Below the pieces are notes generated by a model. It had not been told where the DNA came from and made no database searches. It worked only from the letters and a program-made list of their open reading frames with translations. Shown here piece by piece: positions 35,032 through 47,633 of a stretch of DNA of 64,000 nt (its first letter is position 1; each line of letters opens with the position of its first letter). Position numbers and translations under genes: made by a program. This stretch comes from Muricea muricata (taxonomy: Eukaryota > Cnidaria > Anthozoa > Malacalcyonacea > Plexauridae): assembly GCA_963855995.1 (NCBI GenBank), contig OY979728.1:186001-250000 (forward strand), in the 5' to 3' direction.

Positions 35032-38000
35032 CGAGCGCCAAGCTTCATCGACTATCGTTGATCGAGGGAAATGGTAGTTTGCTGAGCAGTAACAGGTTGG
35101 TTTTACGACTCACCGATAAAATGCGTTATGTACAAGCTGTAAGTCTCAAACGTTCCTATCGGTAGAGAATACAAATGTCGTTGGTGGGATCAATTCTTTC
35201 CTATCAAGGATAAAGCTTGGCGGTCGTAGCTTATATGGTTATGGCACAAGAAAACTGCATTGCCGCCGTTGTTTTACAATTCCGAGCTACAACATTAACA
35301 GTGTCAGTAATGTTTAAAACCCGGCAACCTTGAAAACAAGTTGATTTTACGACCGAACTGCAGTTTCCTTGTGACACAACCTATAAAAGCCATTATGTAC
35401 AAGCTGTGAGTTGAAAACGTTGCTATTGGCAGTGAACATAAGTGTCCATTGTAGGATCAATAGTTACCTATCAAGGATATCTTGACGCTCGTAGCTTATA
35501 TAAAACCACGCGTTCTACAGTGCCATCTTGTTATCTCATTGGAAGAGCAAAACACTGCCATTCAGTGTTTGGGAATTAAACCCAAGGCCATAAGTATATG
35601 GCTCCTATATCAAGGACACTGAACACAATGGCATATAATGCTCGATCAAGAAAGAAACGACTGACGGAAAGTTAATAATAATGATGCAAAATTTTACTTT
35701 TCCTCTTGCAAAGATCTGGTAAAAGATCGTTAAACATAGCTGAAGTACTTAAAACATGACTAGACGGCTTTGATTTAGTAAGCGTTGTCGTCCTTGATTC
35801 TTTCCTAAAAGAAAACACTTGCTTTCAAGGCTTTAATGTGTTTGCGCATCTTTGCGCATCCATGGTCGTACCGTAAGCGTTAGGAAGAAGTCAGCCATAT
35901 ATTATTGGCACAGTGTAGTGGTTTAGCTAGCTAAACCACTACACTGTAGCTTTAAAGTGTAGTGGTTTAGTGGTGTCTTGAAGTCTTTTCGTCGTTATTT
36001 CTCGATGAAGACAACTTGTCTTCTTGAACGAAGGGAAATAACGACGAGAAGTCTTCAATGCACCAACCCTACAGGTCTGTCCCCAACAGTCAAGTTAATG
36101 AAATTTGCTTAAATATTAGTTAACAACACTAGGAAAATAACGTTTGCCTCCTTGGCCTCGCGGTACTGCCTAGTGTTTTCCTGCACTCCACGCCCAGCTT
36201 TGAATTCAGTTTTGGGTGGATCGAGCACCGATCAGAATTAAATTCTTACCAAACTCAGTTGAACTGGACCGGTCCTCGATCCACCCAAAATCGAAGTCAA
36301 GACAGTTGTCTTTACCTCTCGGCCACGGAGGGAAAGATATTTGCCAATGAAAGCTCTAACGAGTCTTCTCTTCTTCATCAGCATCGAAATAAAAAAAAAA
36401 TGCAAAATTGTCCCTTACAGGCGTTTCTTTTGGCAAGTTACCTAACTAAACTGGACGTAAAGTAGTAGAACAAAGACCTGAGTAAGAAATAATGGCAAAA
36501 ACATTTCGTTCGCGCAATAAAAACTGATTTTCAGCTTCCTAAAAAGATCATTGAATGTTATACATACGGGTATTTGCTGGCGGACAAAGGTCGTCTGACG
36601 TCATTTGCTTCTGCAACCCGAAGAAGAAGCTTCGATTTTTATGTCTCCTGACGAACATTTTGAAAGTCTCAATACAGTCTTAATCTTGAGTATAAATGTC
36701 CATTGATTGTACGGAAATGGCGAGGAAGGTACGAAAGAAACACAACGAGCAAATTGGAGCTAAAACGACGAAGAAATGGAAAAAAATTGCGAAGACAAAT
36801 CTGCCGTTGTCGGGAGAAATCAAAATCAAAATGGCGTCGTCTTCTTCTCCAGTCTAGAAATGCAACGAAAATCGCTATTGTGTAGTTGGACATTAAAAGT
36901 ATTGGATTTTTATTCGACATGTAAGCATTCTCTAACTATTCTGTGCACGTTTTAGTCATTAAATGTTATCTTGTTTGAAAACCCATTCGGTCTGCTTACC
37001 AGGGTGAAATCTATTTTAAAATCTAAGTTAAATATAGTTCAGATAAAGGATAAATCAACATGATCTTATAAATCTATACTCTCTTTTTGTCATGCCAGCA
37101 AGACCGTAAAAAGTATTCGCCACGATTTAAATTTCTTTCTATTTTACGGTTTCTATTTTTCTAATCTTAAATATTGACCTTCACGTTATAGATATTCCAG
37201 AGATTTTGCAAGACAAGCACAGACAACTGTGATGAGAGAAGCCACAGCCAAAAAGAACTTTCAAGAGGATTTAGTGGTAAAAACCCAAATATTACAATAT
37301 ACTTACTATCATTGCAAATTCTCTATTATACCCCCCCTCCGGATTAATAGAGAGTTTATAATGATGATTATCATCATGTATCAAGTGCTGTACCAATAGT
37401 TTCTTCATTATTCTTTACAAATTTTAACTTACTTTTATTCTTTCTTTCTTTTTCTTCAAAACCTCTTCTGTTCTGATACACTGCACTCTATACAAGAAAC
37501 ATGCAAATTCAGACTTTCAGTTCAAATTCAAAGATGATTCCAAGCTAAAGGCAAGCGAGAACCATGATTCAACGAGTGTTTACATGACCAATGAGCTGCC
37601 TTTCATTTGAATTGCAAGTCTGAATTTCCTGATCCGTTTAATTTCCCCTTTCTGTACTCCAATCTACTTTTCCTCCTGTTCACCCTCTTCTTTCCCGGGT
37701 ACTCCTTCCAGGATAGCACCCCCTTCCACTGGTTTCTTTATCCTGCTTCTCCCCTTCTTTACCCCAATCCCCCTTATTTACTCCAATTTAATCTTCTTCC
37801 TCCTGTTTACTCTACTTCTTCGCCTAGTACCCGTCAGGGTAGTACCCCTTCCTTGACACTACTTCAATCTTTATGCTGCCCCCCCCCCCCCCACTACTCT
37901 CATAATTGTAAGTTATTCATATGACGTAGTTACTGGAGAATTATTCATTCAGCTTGGCAATTACATTATATGATAACTACAGTGAAACACATTTTCATTA

Positions 38001-38767
38001 ATTCATTATGAGTTCCGCCTCATCGTCAGCAGTTTAGTTAAGTACCCGTGTTCCGGTGATTACTGATATTTTACAATTTTAACCATCCAGTCAACATTCG
38101 CAACCGGAGTACCCGGAATAAACCCACGACTGACTAACTCCTCACATGGGTGTCACGAGTCTGAAGTAAGGATTGAACCCACGACCTCACATGTGATAGG
38201 CGTTTGCTCTGACGATTGCACCACTTGGCTATTACTGTGCAGGATCAAACAATCCTACACGAGAAATTTAAATGCCGTGGCGTTGACTTGTGTTTCACTG
38301 TCATCATTTTGTAAGACAATTACTAAATAGTTTCCTGAGCAGGATAGCGTCATCCATGTACTTGGCATGTTGCCTTAGGTTCAACTTCAACACGAGTTTT
38401 CCCAAATATCCCGAAATGCCGCGCGCATGTATGACACTATCTTGAAGAGGAAACCATTTGGTATTTTATTACTCTCTTATTTTTTATCAGTCATTTGCGC
38501 AATCAATAAATATAATCCAGATTGGAGAAATTGTGGGCATTCTTGGGCGCCCGTTCTAGTTTCCTAACGTGGGCAATACTTTTTTTAATTTGTTTATTCA
38601 CAAAATCCATCTAGATTTACTTCAAAAAAATTTGAGAAAAATATATAAATATATTTGTCCGCGAAAGTTAGGGAACTGGAAATGACACCAGAAACGTCTT
38701 TAAATTCCGCCATTTTGTGTTGCGCTTTTCTTGGAGTTGCATACATACAGTTTAAGCTCACACGTAC
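35032..38767. repeat. Right arm of the ~8-kb palindrome
   Basis: Reverse complement of 30690-34456. It ends for comparison purposes at 38767 only because the left arm enters the N run there; the true outer boundary is unknown. It carries the mirrored SINE, tRNA-like motif, hairpin and small ORF described for the left arm. The C-run at 37880-37893 is about six bases shorter than the matching G-run. Confidence 0.95.
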
Positions 38768-38877
38768 ACGTTCTACACTTGCTGTATTTCTTGCTATCGG
38801 GGTATCATCATGCCGGGAATTTGTCCATGAGTTTCTTCGTCGACTAACCTCTGTGACCTGTCACGCCTATTGTAATT

Positions 38878-39545
38878 ACTTAGTCCTCTCTAATGCTTGT
38901 GAACGTAGTTTTCTTTGCTTATCTTGTAAACAGTTTTCTGAACATCGTAATTTTTTTTTCAAAGAATGCCAAGTAAAAAGTGAATACAACAACCATCAAC
39001 TAATGATGCAACAAGATGGGAAAGAATTCATATCGACATAAGAAGTAAATCACAAGCCGTCTCCATCAGATGTTAAGATGCAAATACTATCACAATGTAC
39101 GGTTTGTTAAAGTCAATTCAATTAAAGCTTAGTGTCCTATATTCTAAAATATTTTGTAACATTAATTTTCTCCTTATTTTATGTTGGTTGACTGGACACG
39201 AGTGAGCTAGTTACCTACTGGACCGCCTTGATGCTCCATGAAGAGAGTGCGCCAACCCGATGAAACCATAAACAGCATGATGAAACGAGAACAACCGAAG
39301 CCAAGAAGATCCAAAGATAGAGTGAAAGTAAGTTTTTTTATTTTATCTTGTCGTTTCCATTTTTTTAGCAGTTCAGCTTTTGTTTCAATAAAAATTAACA
39401 TCTCGCACTAACGTTGCTAGTGTCGGTAGTACTGTAAAAAGCACACAGGACCTTTCACTACCTGAAACAATAAAAAAAAACAAAATTCGACTTTCGAGCG
39501 AATTAAAGCCTTTCGTTGGGGAGTTGGTCGTAAAGATAGAAATTT
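38878..39545 (+). repeat. Dispersed ~650-bp repeat, copy A
   Basis: Begins ACTTAGTCCTCTCTAATGCT and shares with copies B (49461-50140) and C (51520-52010, inverted) the blocks TGCTTATCTTGTAAACAGTT, CACCAGCCGTCTCCATCAGA-like sequence, ATGTACGGTTTGTT, GGTTGACTGGA...GAGTGAGCT and a GATAGAGT..AAC/AAAGTAAGT donor-like junction. It may contain exon-like pieces (ends in GTAAGT in A and B) but stops and frame differences between copies leave no conserved protein. Family unknown. Confidence 0.8.
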
Positions 39546-40234
39546 AATGCGCTGTCTGCCATCTTAGATTCATATTTGATCTCGTTGACACGTAAAATCT
39601 TGATTCCCAAACAGCTTGAAGTAAGCTAGTTTTGATATAAGTTACATTTCACGTGCACAGTAATTCTCAAAGAGATATCGGCAATAAATTTGAGAGAGCT
39701 TTTGAGAGAGATTAGTGCGAGATATTAATTTTTATTGTTCGAAAGAGCTTTAAGAATTTACACATTCCTTACGTGTTGTTTAATTCTCGAGATATTTTAA
39801 TCTAAATTCATAAATTAGGGTAGCTGCAAGTTGTGTGCGTGTGAGAAATAAAGACTCCTTCACGGCTATGATTTTCTTTTGTGTTTTGCTCACGATTTAT
39901 TAATGATTCTCGAGATTTTAATAAAAAAATTTCATATTAACAGCTTACACAATAATTTGGCCGGCCTAATTAATACTATTTTATAATATACTGAGTGTCA
40001 AAGTTCATTTATTCCTGTTTCTTATTGGTTAAGAACGTATCACGTGATAGTGGAGAAATTCTATTGTCTCCCTGGCAACGTAGCTAAGCGGTGGACATTA
40101 CTTTTATTCACCGGTAGACAACAAATCCACAAAGCCTCACGTAGCCATGTCAGGTAAAAGGTAATCCTTTTTACACATGTTTGATTGATTTGTGGTACTT
40201 TTCTTCTCTTTTGGCACTCAGTATATAATAAAAT
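39546..40234. other. AT-rich stretch, no recognised feature
   Basis: Nothing coding is recognised. The only landmark is a GAATTCTCGAGAT-type AT-rich patch with repeated TTCTCGAGAT words (39783, 39913). Confidence 0.35.
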
Positions 40235-40340
40235 ACTTATTGACTGAGACCTCGGGAAAGCAGTATGTTTTGTGGACCCTCGACATCGACAGTCTCTGGT
40301 CCACAAAACATACTGTTTCCCTCGGTCTCAGTCAATAAGT
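40235..40340. mobile_element. Hairpin foldback, ~43-base arms
   Basis: ACTTATTGACTGAGACCTCG at the left is mirrored at the right, the arms continuing through CAGTATGTTTTGTGGACC to a 19-base loop (CTCGACATCGACAGTCTCT). Confidence 0.85.
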
Positions 40341-40440
40341 GTTAATTACTATACATTGCAGTTGTTTTATGCGTTGTGATTGGTCAGTTGTATGCAGATA
40401 AATGCGACTATCACACAATCTGCAGATAACTCAGTCATAC

Positions 40441-40653
40441 AATAAGAATACATAGAAGGGCCACTCAGCAGTGCAACATGTCACACTATGTTTATGCAGT
40501 TTACTGGCTGCCACCAGCCAGTTCAGCATTCCTATTGGCCAGAAAATGCAATTGACTGGCTGAGAAAATGCTAATAACGTGCGTAATGCGACATGCGCGG
40601 CTTCAAAAACTCCAAAGGCTCCGACGCGAGTGGCCCTTCTATGTATTCTTATT
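40441..40653. mobile_element. 213-bp MITE with perfect 26-base terminal repeats
   Basis: AATAAGAATACATAGAAGGG then CCACTC at 40441-40466 is exactly mirrored at 40628-40653. It sits inside a further inverted context (CAGATAACTCAG at 40432 and CTCAGTTATCTG at 40660), suggesting insertion into another hairpin element. Confidence 0.88.
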
Positions 40654-40879
40654 CTATGGCTCAGTTATCTGCTAGCAGATAACTGAGTTATCTGCATGTT
40701 GAGCCTACGGTGCAGATTATTACAGTATGCGGTATCCGTTGGCATCAATGGTTGGCATGGCAACGACATTTTTTCGTTATTTTCTGTTTCATGTTATGGC
40801 ATCTTGCTTTTTAAGCTCTTCCGAAGGCGAAATTCGTCAATTGCTCGAGGAAAAAGACTTACAATGTATAATAAAGCAA

Positions 40880-41014
40880 TTATCGGATTCGGTTTTTGTG
40901 ATATGCAAAATTATCAATGTCTTGGTAAGAGTTATCTGACTCGCCTTCGGCTCGGCTGATAACTCTTACCTCGACATTGATCATTTCGCATATCACAAAA
41001 ACCTCATCCAATAA
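40880..41014. mobile_element. Foldback with ~60-base arms
   Basis: The arms TTATCGGATTCGGTTTTTGT...GGTAAGAGTTATC and their complement flank a short CTCGCCTTCGGCTCGG loop. This is the third hairpin element within 0.8 kb and uses similar TTATTGG/TTATCGG ends, so it may belong to the family at 40235-40340. Confidence 0.8.
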
Positions 41015-41035
41015 GTGCTTAATATGTTATAGTTT

Positions 41036-41119
41036 ACTTATTAAGCTTTGTGGAAACACCACGTAAATTTATTATTGCAATAATAAATTTACGTGGTGTT
41101 TCCACAAAGCTTAATAAGT
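41036..41119. repeat. Perfect 84-bp palindrome
   Basis: Bases 41036-41119 are self-complementary over their full length around a TTGCAA centre with no loop and no mismatch, starting ACTTATTAAGCTTTGTGGAA. Confidence 0.95.
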
Positions 41120-42060
41120 ATATTGTATTCACCATGCAAACGTACAAGAAACTTATCATGTTATAGTTTATAAATTATTCGTAACTATCATCTCATGACT
41201 TAATTCTTTCTACTATTGCAAAGGGTGATGGGATGTGAAAAAAACGCACAAGAAGAGAAAAGAATGAACGATCCTGGACGGCAAGACCCACAAAACAACA
41301 ATCCACAAGAATAAGAAGACACGACATTGTAATAGAAAGTAGTGGTAATGTGCAAGTTAGTAGAAAACAAGATACTTATTATTGAGGGATCAAAGAGGAT
41401 TTAATAGATATTTCTCGTTAATGAAAAAGAAAAGACAGCAAATTAAGTGAAAAAAATTGGATTGAAATAACATTGATATCAAATACATTCAACAAAATAA
41501 TTAAATAGAATATCTAGGAGTTTGGCAGTCAATTTTCGAGTCAAAAAACAGGTAAAAATATGGTAAATGTCGACAATATTTTTTAAAGAAACAATACCTT
41601 AACGCCTGGAAATTTCGTCTCTAACATTTGGATTTGGATATTTCTAAAAACAAAACAAAATAACATGTAGGATTGAACGTTTTACAAAAATAAGTTTCGT
41701 AATAATGCCACTAAATTATAGTTGATGCATTTTGTCACTATTCTTGGTTTGCACATGACGTCATTTCGTGTGATTGGGCGCCATCTTGGTTGACTCTGCA
41801 GATTACTTCAGCTGTTTACAGCGAAACGCTTGTGTCAATTTACTATTTCATCGTTAGTTTTAGCGTATTATGAATGATACTTTAAAGATGTATGGCTCGA
41901 TAGGATCAGATATAATGAATAGATACTTTGTGGTTGCCATGTGTTTCAAACGTCAACAAAGATGGCGTCGATTGCAAACGATCAATTCCGTCGTTCTACC
42001 TTTAAAGAATGTGTTCTCTGGTTAAAAAGCGAGAAAATGTGACTTGTATTCCAATTCACC
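41120..42060. other. Non-coding stretch
   Basis: No gene is recognised. CRE-like TGACGTCA and GGCGCCATCTTGG near 41757-41790 and ATGGCGTCG near 41962 recall the ends of common animal MITEs, but no pairing partner is obvious. Confidence 0.35.
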
Positions 42061-42290
42061 GTAGCAAAACAGATGGTGGCATGTCGATTTTACCAGAATT
42101 TAATGCGGGTATCAATCAAGAATACCAGTGAAATGATATTTAAGATAAGCTAATGGACGGAATTTTAACACAAGTGACAAAATAACCTATCTGTCTGTTC
42201 CTCAAACGAGGTTAATTTACCTTAAGTTTTTAAACGATTTCAGACCGCAAGGCATTCTGGTAAAATCAACATCCGCCATCTTTTTGCTAC
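42061..42290. mobile_element. MITE family M1, copy 1 (230 bp)
   Basis: Ends GTAGCAAAACAGATGGTGGC and, from the right, GTAGCAAAAAGATGGCGGAT. The arms continue through GATTTTACCAGAAT. A second copy is at 47749-47983. Confidence 0.82.
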
Positions 42291-42792
42291 ATTAAATTCC
42301 CAAGGGAATATATCATTTCTTTGTTTCTTAGCTAATTTGGTTCATACATCCATGCAAATCAGTAGGATCATTATATTTTTTTGTGCATTTTAAATTCCCA
42401 TGGGAATACGGCATGCTTTGTTTCAATGGTGGTGCGTCTGTTTATGGTAATTACTGCATAATGCGAATCCTCTTTGATTATTAATATGATAAGTATCTTG
42501 GTGCTTTCAGATTTGTTTTGGTAAGCAGGAACAATGAAGTCATTGTTTGTGTACACTAAAGCAAATTACGAAGGTGGTTTGAGAGCAGCTGCGAGGTACC
42601 ATGCAAATGAAGGCGTTTCGGTTAAATAAGTGTGAGAATTACGGCATTAAAAATTGCATGTCATCTACACTTAAGGATATAAGTTGCCAAAAAAAAAACC
42701 AACTTTAGTGAATCTGTTGAGTTTCAATTGCTTTTTATTTTTGCCTAATTCTCATGCTTATTTGACCCAGCCTTGGACTTTGGTAAGTATCA
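42291..42792. other. Non-coding stretch
   Basis: CATGGGAATTT / AAATTCCC words recur (42297, 42390), but there is no gene or complete element. Confidence 0.3.
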
Positions 42793-43034
42793 GGGGCCGG
42801 TTGTATCAAAGGCGTTTAGCTTAAACGGTGGATAAGTCAAAAATATGAAACACGTTTCCATGTTGTATAAACAAACCAGCTGAAGTTATTTGACCTGAGA
42901 AGAACAATTATATATAAAACTAAATATTTATTCTATTTCAACTCATAATTTCGGTTCCGTACTAGGTGTAAAACTGATTTTTAAATTTCACTTATCCACC
43001 GTTTAAGCTAAACGCCTTTGATACAACCGGCCCC
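42793..43034. mobile_element. MITE family M2, copy 1 (242 bp)
   Basis: About 45-base terminal repeats beginning GGGGCCGGTTGTATCAAAGG, mirrored at the right end. A second, opposite-orientation copy lies at 56085-56320 inside a LINE fragment. Confidence 0.88.
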
Positions 43035-43869
43035 AGGTTTATATTTACTCCGGAACAGTTAACACAACGAAAAGCCCATGCCCATTCAGCTAAGGTTTTA
43101 CGTTTGAAAATTCAATCAAAAACTCAGTCTAAGTGGGTTTAAGTAGCTAGAGATAACGTAATTTATCTTTTTATTTTGCTTTTTTGTTTATAACGTAATT
43201 TATTAGCTAAATGTATGGACTGCGAGGGTGTGCGCCGTGTGTAAGTTGCATGGGGTTAGGTTTATTAAAGGAATTAAAATTTTTGAAAGTATGCTTAAAA
43301 ACCAAAATCTGTCGTCACTTCTAACAAAACAGTTAAGAGTAGGTTTCAACATCAACTAAATTGATCTATACTATTAACTAAGAAAAATGCGAATTAAGTT
43401 TTATATTTTGCAAGCAAATTTTAAATAGAATTCTCACCTGTTTTTATGTACGAGCTTTTTCTGTTTACGTTTGATCTAAAATATCCAAATAAATTGCATT
43501 TAAAATGCATACTTTACCGAAATTTTAACTCTTTTAATTTTCGAAATTGGGTGGCAGTCGGGGTGGTGGTGGTGCATGCGGGTTTATCAGCTGTGAGTGA
43601 CTGTGCGATGGTGAGGAAAGTGAAGGTAACGAATGGAATGCAGGAGCTTAGAACTGAGGAAGACAGCTTAGAACTGAGGCAGGTAGGCAGTTGGTAGGAT
43701 CAGCGGGGGGCACTTGACATTTTGGCTTTGGGAATCAAATTTGCATGCTAAGTACTTAAGTCACTAACGTTTGTTGTTTTAATTTGTTAGGTACGCGCGG
43801 CTGCTCTCTAGGGAAGATCAACTTAGCAATTGTATTAGCACTTGCAAAGTTGGTCTTCTCTTTGCCGGC
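43035..43869. other. Non-coding stretch
   Basis: AT-rich with a GT-rich patch (43555-43640). No family is recognised in the 83-codon frame at 43446. Confidence 0.3.
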
Positions 43870-43985
43870 TACCCCGGCCAGTTCTCCGAGTGCTACTTCC
43901 ACCGTGAATAAGTAGAAGTACTTGTACTACATGTATAAGTACTTCTACTTAGGTGGAAGTGGCACTTGGGGAGCTGGCCGGGGTA
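43870..43985. mobile_element. 116-bp hairpin, GC-rich ends
   Basis: The ends TACCCCGGCCAGTTCTCCGA and complement continue through the arms CTACTTCCACC..GTAGAAGTACTTGTAC to a small loop near TACATGTA. High GC at the ends contrasts with the flanks. Confidence 0.8.
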
Positions 43986-46900
43986 GGGGGATTTTTTTTA
44001 TTCAATTTCTCAATTCCCATGGGAATTGAATTTTTAATTAAAAAGGGGTCACAAGTAAATTTTGTAAACAATTTATTGAAAAAATTTGTAAAGATTACAT
44101 ACAATTTGAATAACAATAAAAAGAGATTAACTACCACACATTGTACTTATTAAAATAACAACAGAAGAAAACAGAACAGGCAGAGAGAACAATAACACAA
44201 GTGAATGAACAAAGTCCTAAAAAACTTGGGTCTTTTCAACGTAAGTAAATGTTTATACTTCAAAATATATTATAACAATGAAACAACTTGAAGTGATAAA
44301 TTTTGAGAGTTTTGCAAAGGTTTACCCAGCATATAACGAGTTGTTTCACAATTACAAAGAAAAACATGTGGCTCAAAACATGCAACTGATAGAGATGACG
44401 AGAAGGCTTAACAAGTCTAAGTAGAAAGGTTTTCAAAAGTTAGTCACATTTTTATAACCATATGTAACTACCCTGTCAACTCTCCCAGTGGGAAGAACCG
44501 GAGTACCCGGAGAAAACCCACGAGTTTTGGCGGAGCGTTGACCAACGCTTTTTCAAATACAGCCAGCCTCACAGAAGAAAGGTATTTTTGTCAAAAGAAA
44601 AATACCATTTTTAATCAATTGTGCTTTTATAAGTCAGAAAAAATACATGCACGAATTACCAACGAATTTTGATGGCTTTGAGACATGTAACGTGGGCACA
44701 TAATTCTTCCTAAAAATACTTTTTTGTACTCGAAACAACCCTTCAAAACGTCGAAAAACAACGAAGAAACGATTTTTTTATAAATTCCAAATTGACCAAG
44801 CTGTAATGTTCGGAGCCACATTTTTCTTATTGTGTTTCTAACCTGACAATGTGAAATGCACTAAACATTGCTACCTTTATTTTTTTTAACAAAAAATTCA
44901 AAAATACATAGAATAAAAACCAAGCATTTTTAGAATATTGTGTGTAGCACGACATTTTTCAGAAACCAATCTCTTACACTTTTCTTTGCATAACAGTGCA
45001 TGCGATCTATTTTTCGCAAAAAAATACAAAGAAAGTCTCAGACATCTCATTTTTCTGGTGGGCACAAGAACAGAAGCTTTTTGTTCAAATTGTGATAATT
45101 TATTTGAGATAACTTTGGGCAAAATTCTATTTTTCATTGAAAACAGCCGAAAAATCAATGCTTTGGCTTTGCCCAGCAACTAATGAAGTCACTCGATAGT
45201 GAAGTTGCTTTATATACAATTGATAGTTTCAGTGTTAAAGAGACCAAAATAAAAGTAGAAATACATAACTTAGATTGATCTTGGATTGAAAAGTAAAAAA
45301 TTTATTCGAAGAATCAATTTAAATTTAGTCTTTTTGGAAGGTACCATTGTCAGGTTAGGAACATATCTCTTTGAAGTATAAATTCATCTTTACTTACTTG
45401 TTGAAAAGACTATATTCAAGAGCCATGTAAACCTGTTTTCTTATATTATTATTACCACGCAAGTATTACAAAGTGGAATATTTGAAATGTAAACTTGAAC
45501 TGAAGCAAAGGAAATGCACATACAAATTCAGAAATATTTCAATTGCCAAAATACAAATTCACCACAACCAAACAATATAAAAAGTTCCAGTAGGCAATAT
45601 GTTGTAATTTTAATTAAGAAACTTATAAAGTAATAAATCATACAGGAAACACAAAAGAAATCATTTTCTCATCTTACAGAATCGGTATTTTCAAAATCAC
45701 TTTGCTATAGATCTGATGTATAAAATTGACGAGTTTCACAAGCCATTTACAACATTCGCATCTGTGTATGTCAGATATCTCGCCTTCAGCTTGGGTTTGT
45801 ATATCCGATACAACCCGGTCACTTGTATTGTAAATAGTACAAATCAAAATTGTTATCAAATCAAAGTCTCAAACTAATTTAAATTATTCTACTCCATATA
45901 ATGCCAGACAGTTTTACTTTTTCTCAGGAAAGACCTTATGTTCAACAAGGTAAATTTGGCATGTTAATTAAGAAGTCTGTAAAATTTGAAATTGCATAGT
46001 ATCAACTAAAAGCTTCATGTGACTTGAAACTTTTTCAAGTCGATGTAATACGAAGAACTCTGGTAAAGTATTTACTGTATCCAGGCATCAATAGAAAACT
46101 TTTAAAATTAAAAATTGTAGTTACTTATACTTATTATTGGCCAACATCTGTACTGCTTGTTTATCTAGAAAATCTGGCATACTGTCAATTTTTTTAGTCC
46201 AAGGAAACTTTTTTACTCTTAAATTCTTACATCCGCCACATCTTTTCTTTGCTAATAAAAAGAGCCCACAGAATTTATTTGGCAAGTTGTGGTTTTCTTT
46301 TTCATTTAAGATATGTAATTAATTGATAAAGTTAAAGAACAACTGCATCAGTTCATCTCAATTCCAAACAAGTTCCACTTTGTAAACAAAAGACAATATG
46401 CTAGCTTATTTTGTCCTTAATAAGTAGTTCATCTTAAAGTTTGAAAGTCAACATTCTAGTACAAAATCACAAAGTCTGTATCTAAGATAAATTACCAGTA
46501 GTATAAAATATTACAAAGTATTTTTTTAACTTTAAAGGGTCCAATATAACATTGAGAACTATTGTGATTTTCAAATGAACTTTCCAAACTTTCAAATGAA
46601 CACTCAAAGCCAGCTTAAACAAAAGATGATTGAGATAGTAAACCAGGAAATAACATAGGTGTTGTAATTTTTTATCAAAAATATGATATAGTGCATATAA
46701 CAGAAACATTTCAATTAAAAAGTAGAAATATATTTCCTGTGGTTAGTTTTAATTGCTATATATATTGAAATTTTAGTATAATAATGGATGTTTTTGTTTC
46801 TGGCAAAGTCACCTCAATCTCCTTATGTTTAACCAACATTACAAAGTCAAATAATGACAAACACGAATGATTAAACACAAATTTATATTTTAATGGGTAA

Positions 46901-47633
46901 AAATAAATATGTCCAAATTAGTATAATCATGCATATAGGTCTAGTAGGGTACCAATTTTTAGAAACAGAATTGTGTTGTTTAGAGGCATAACATATAAAA
47001 TTGCTAGATTTGATATTTCAGTTTTTTAAGAAAGCCTTTTGTATGTGTTTTCATGAACTCTTGGGCCATAATTCAATTGATTTGAACCAAATAAGATTCT
47101 AACTTTCTTTTAAAACACAGTTCATCATTATTTGACTTTTTCTAAGATTAAAATGCTTCTGGAGCACATGAGATTCCACGGTATGTGTACCCACAAAATA
47201 ATCGTCAAATTAGGTGAGAATGAAACCGTCATGTCCAAAATTATACTGTCCCAAATTGTCCCATATTCAATATTGTACATGCAATATTCCAATACCTTTA
47301 ACAATTTCATTTTTCATAATCTGCCAGTTGTTGAGAGGAGGTTAAGCATTTTGTCGATCTACAAACAAATTTCAAAGAATTCTATTGAAGATAGATAACT
47401 GAAATGGTAAACAAACTGTAAAAGATAACAATGCAAGTGGTTGTGTAAAAACTAAAGACCACGTAAAGTCGGCCATTCTGTACAGTGTTTGGATTTGACA
47501 GTTTGAATTTTAATTGCCTCAAGAAAAGTCTAAAAGGCATTAAAAACATAACATTCCTTGTTCTTTTTTAACCTCCCGACCTTGCACGACTCCCACATCC
47601 TGCTCCGTCTCCTCCTATCCACCTCCCACCCTC
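43986..47633. other. 3.6 kb AT-rich, apparently gene-free
   Basis: No gene is recognised on either strand. A decayed SINE tail on the minus strand lies at about 44470-44560 (reverse complement GTGGGTTTTCTCCGGGTACT, the same core as at 31322 and 56527). The longest frames (93 and 81 codons near 44898-45183) overlap each other on opposite strands and have AT-driven composition. Confidence 0.45.

Noticed and set aside
38655-39041. 128-codon frame MSAKVRELEMTPET... as a gene
   Set aside because: It crosses from the palindrome arm into dispersed repeat copy A; copies B and C do not keep the frame.
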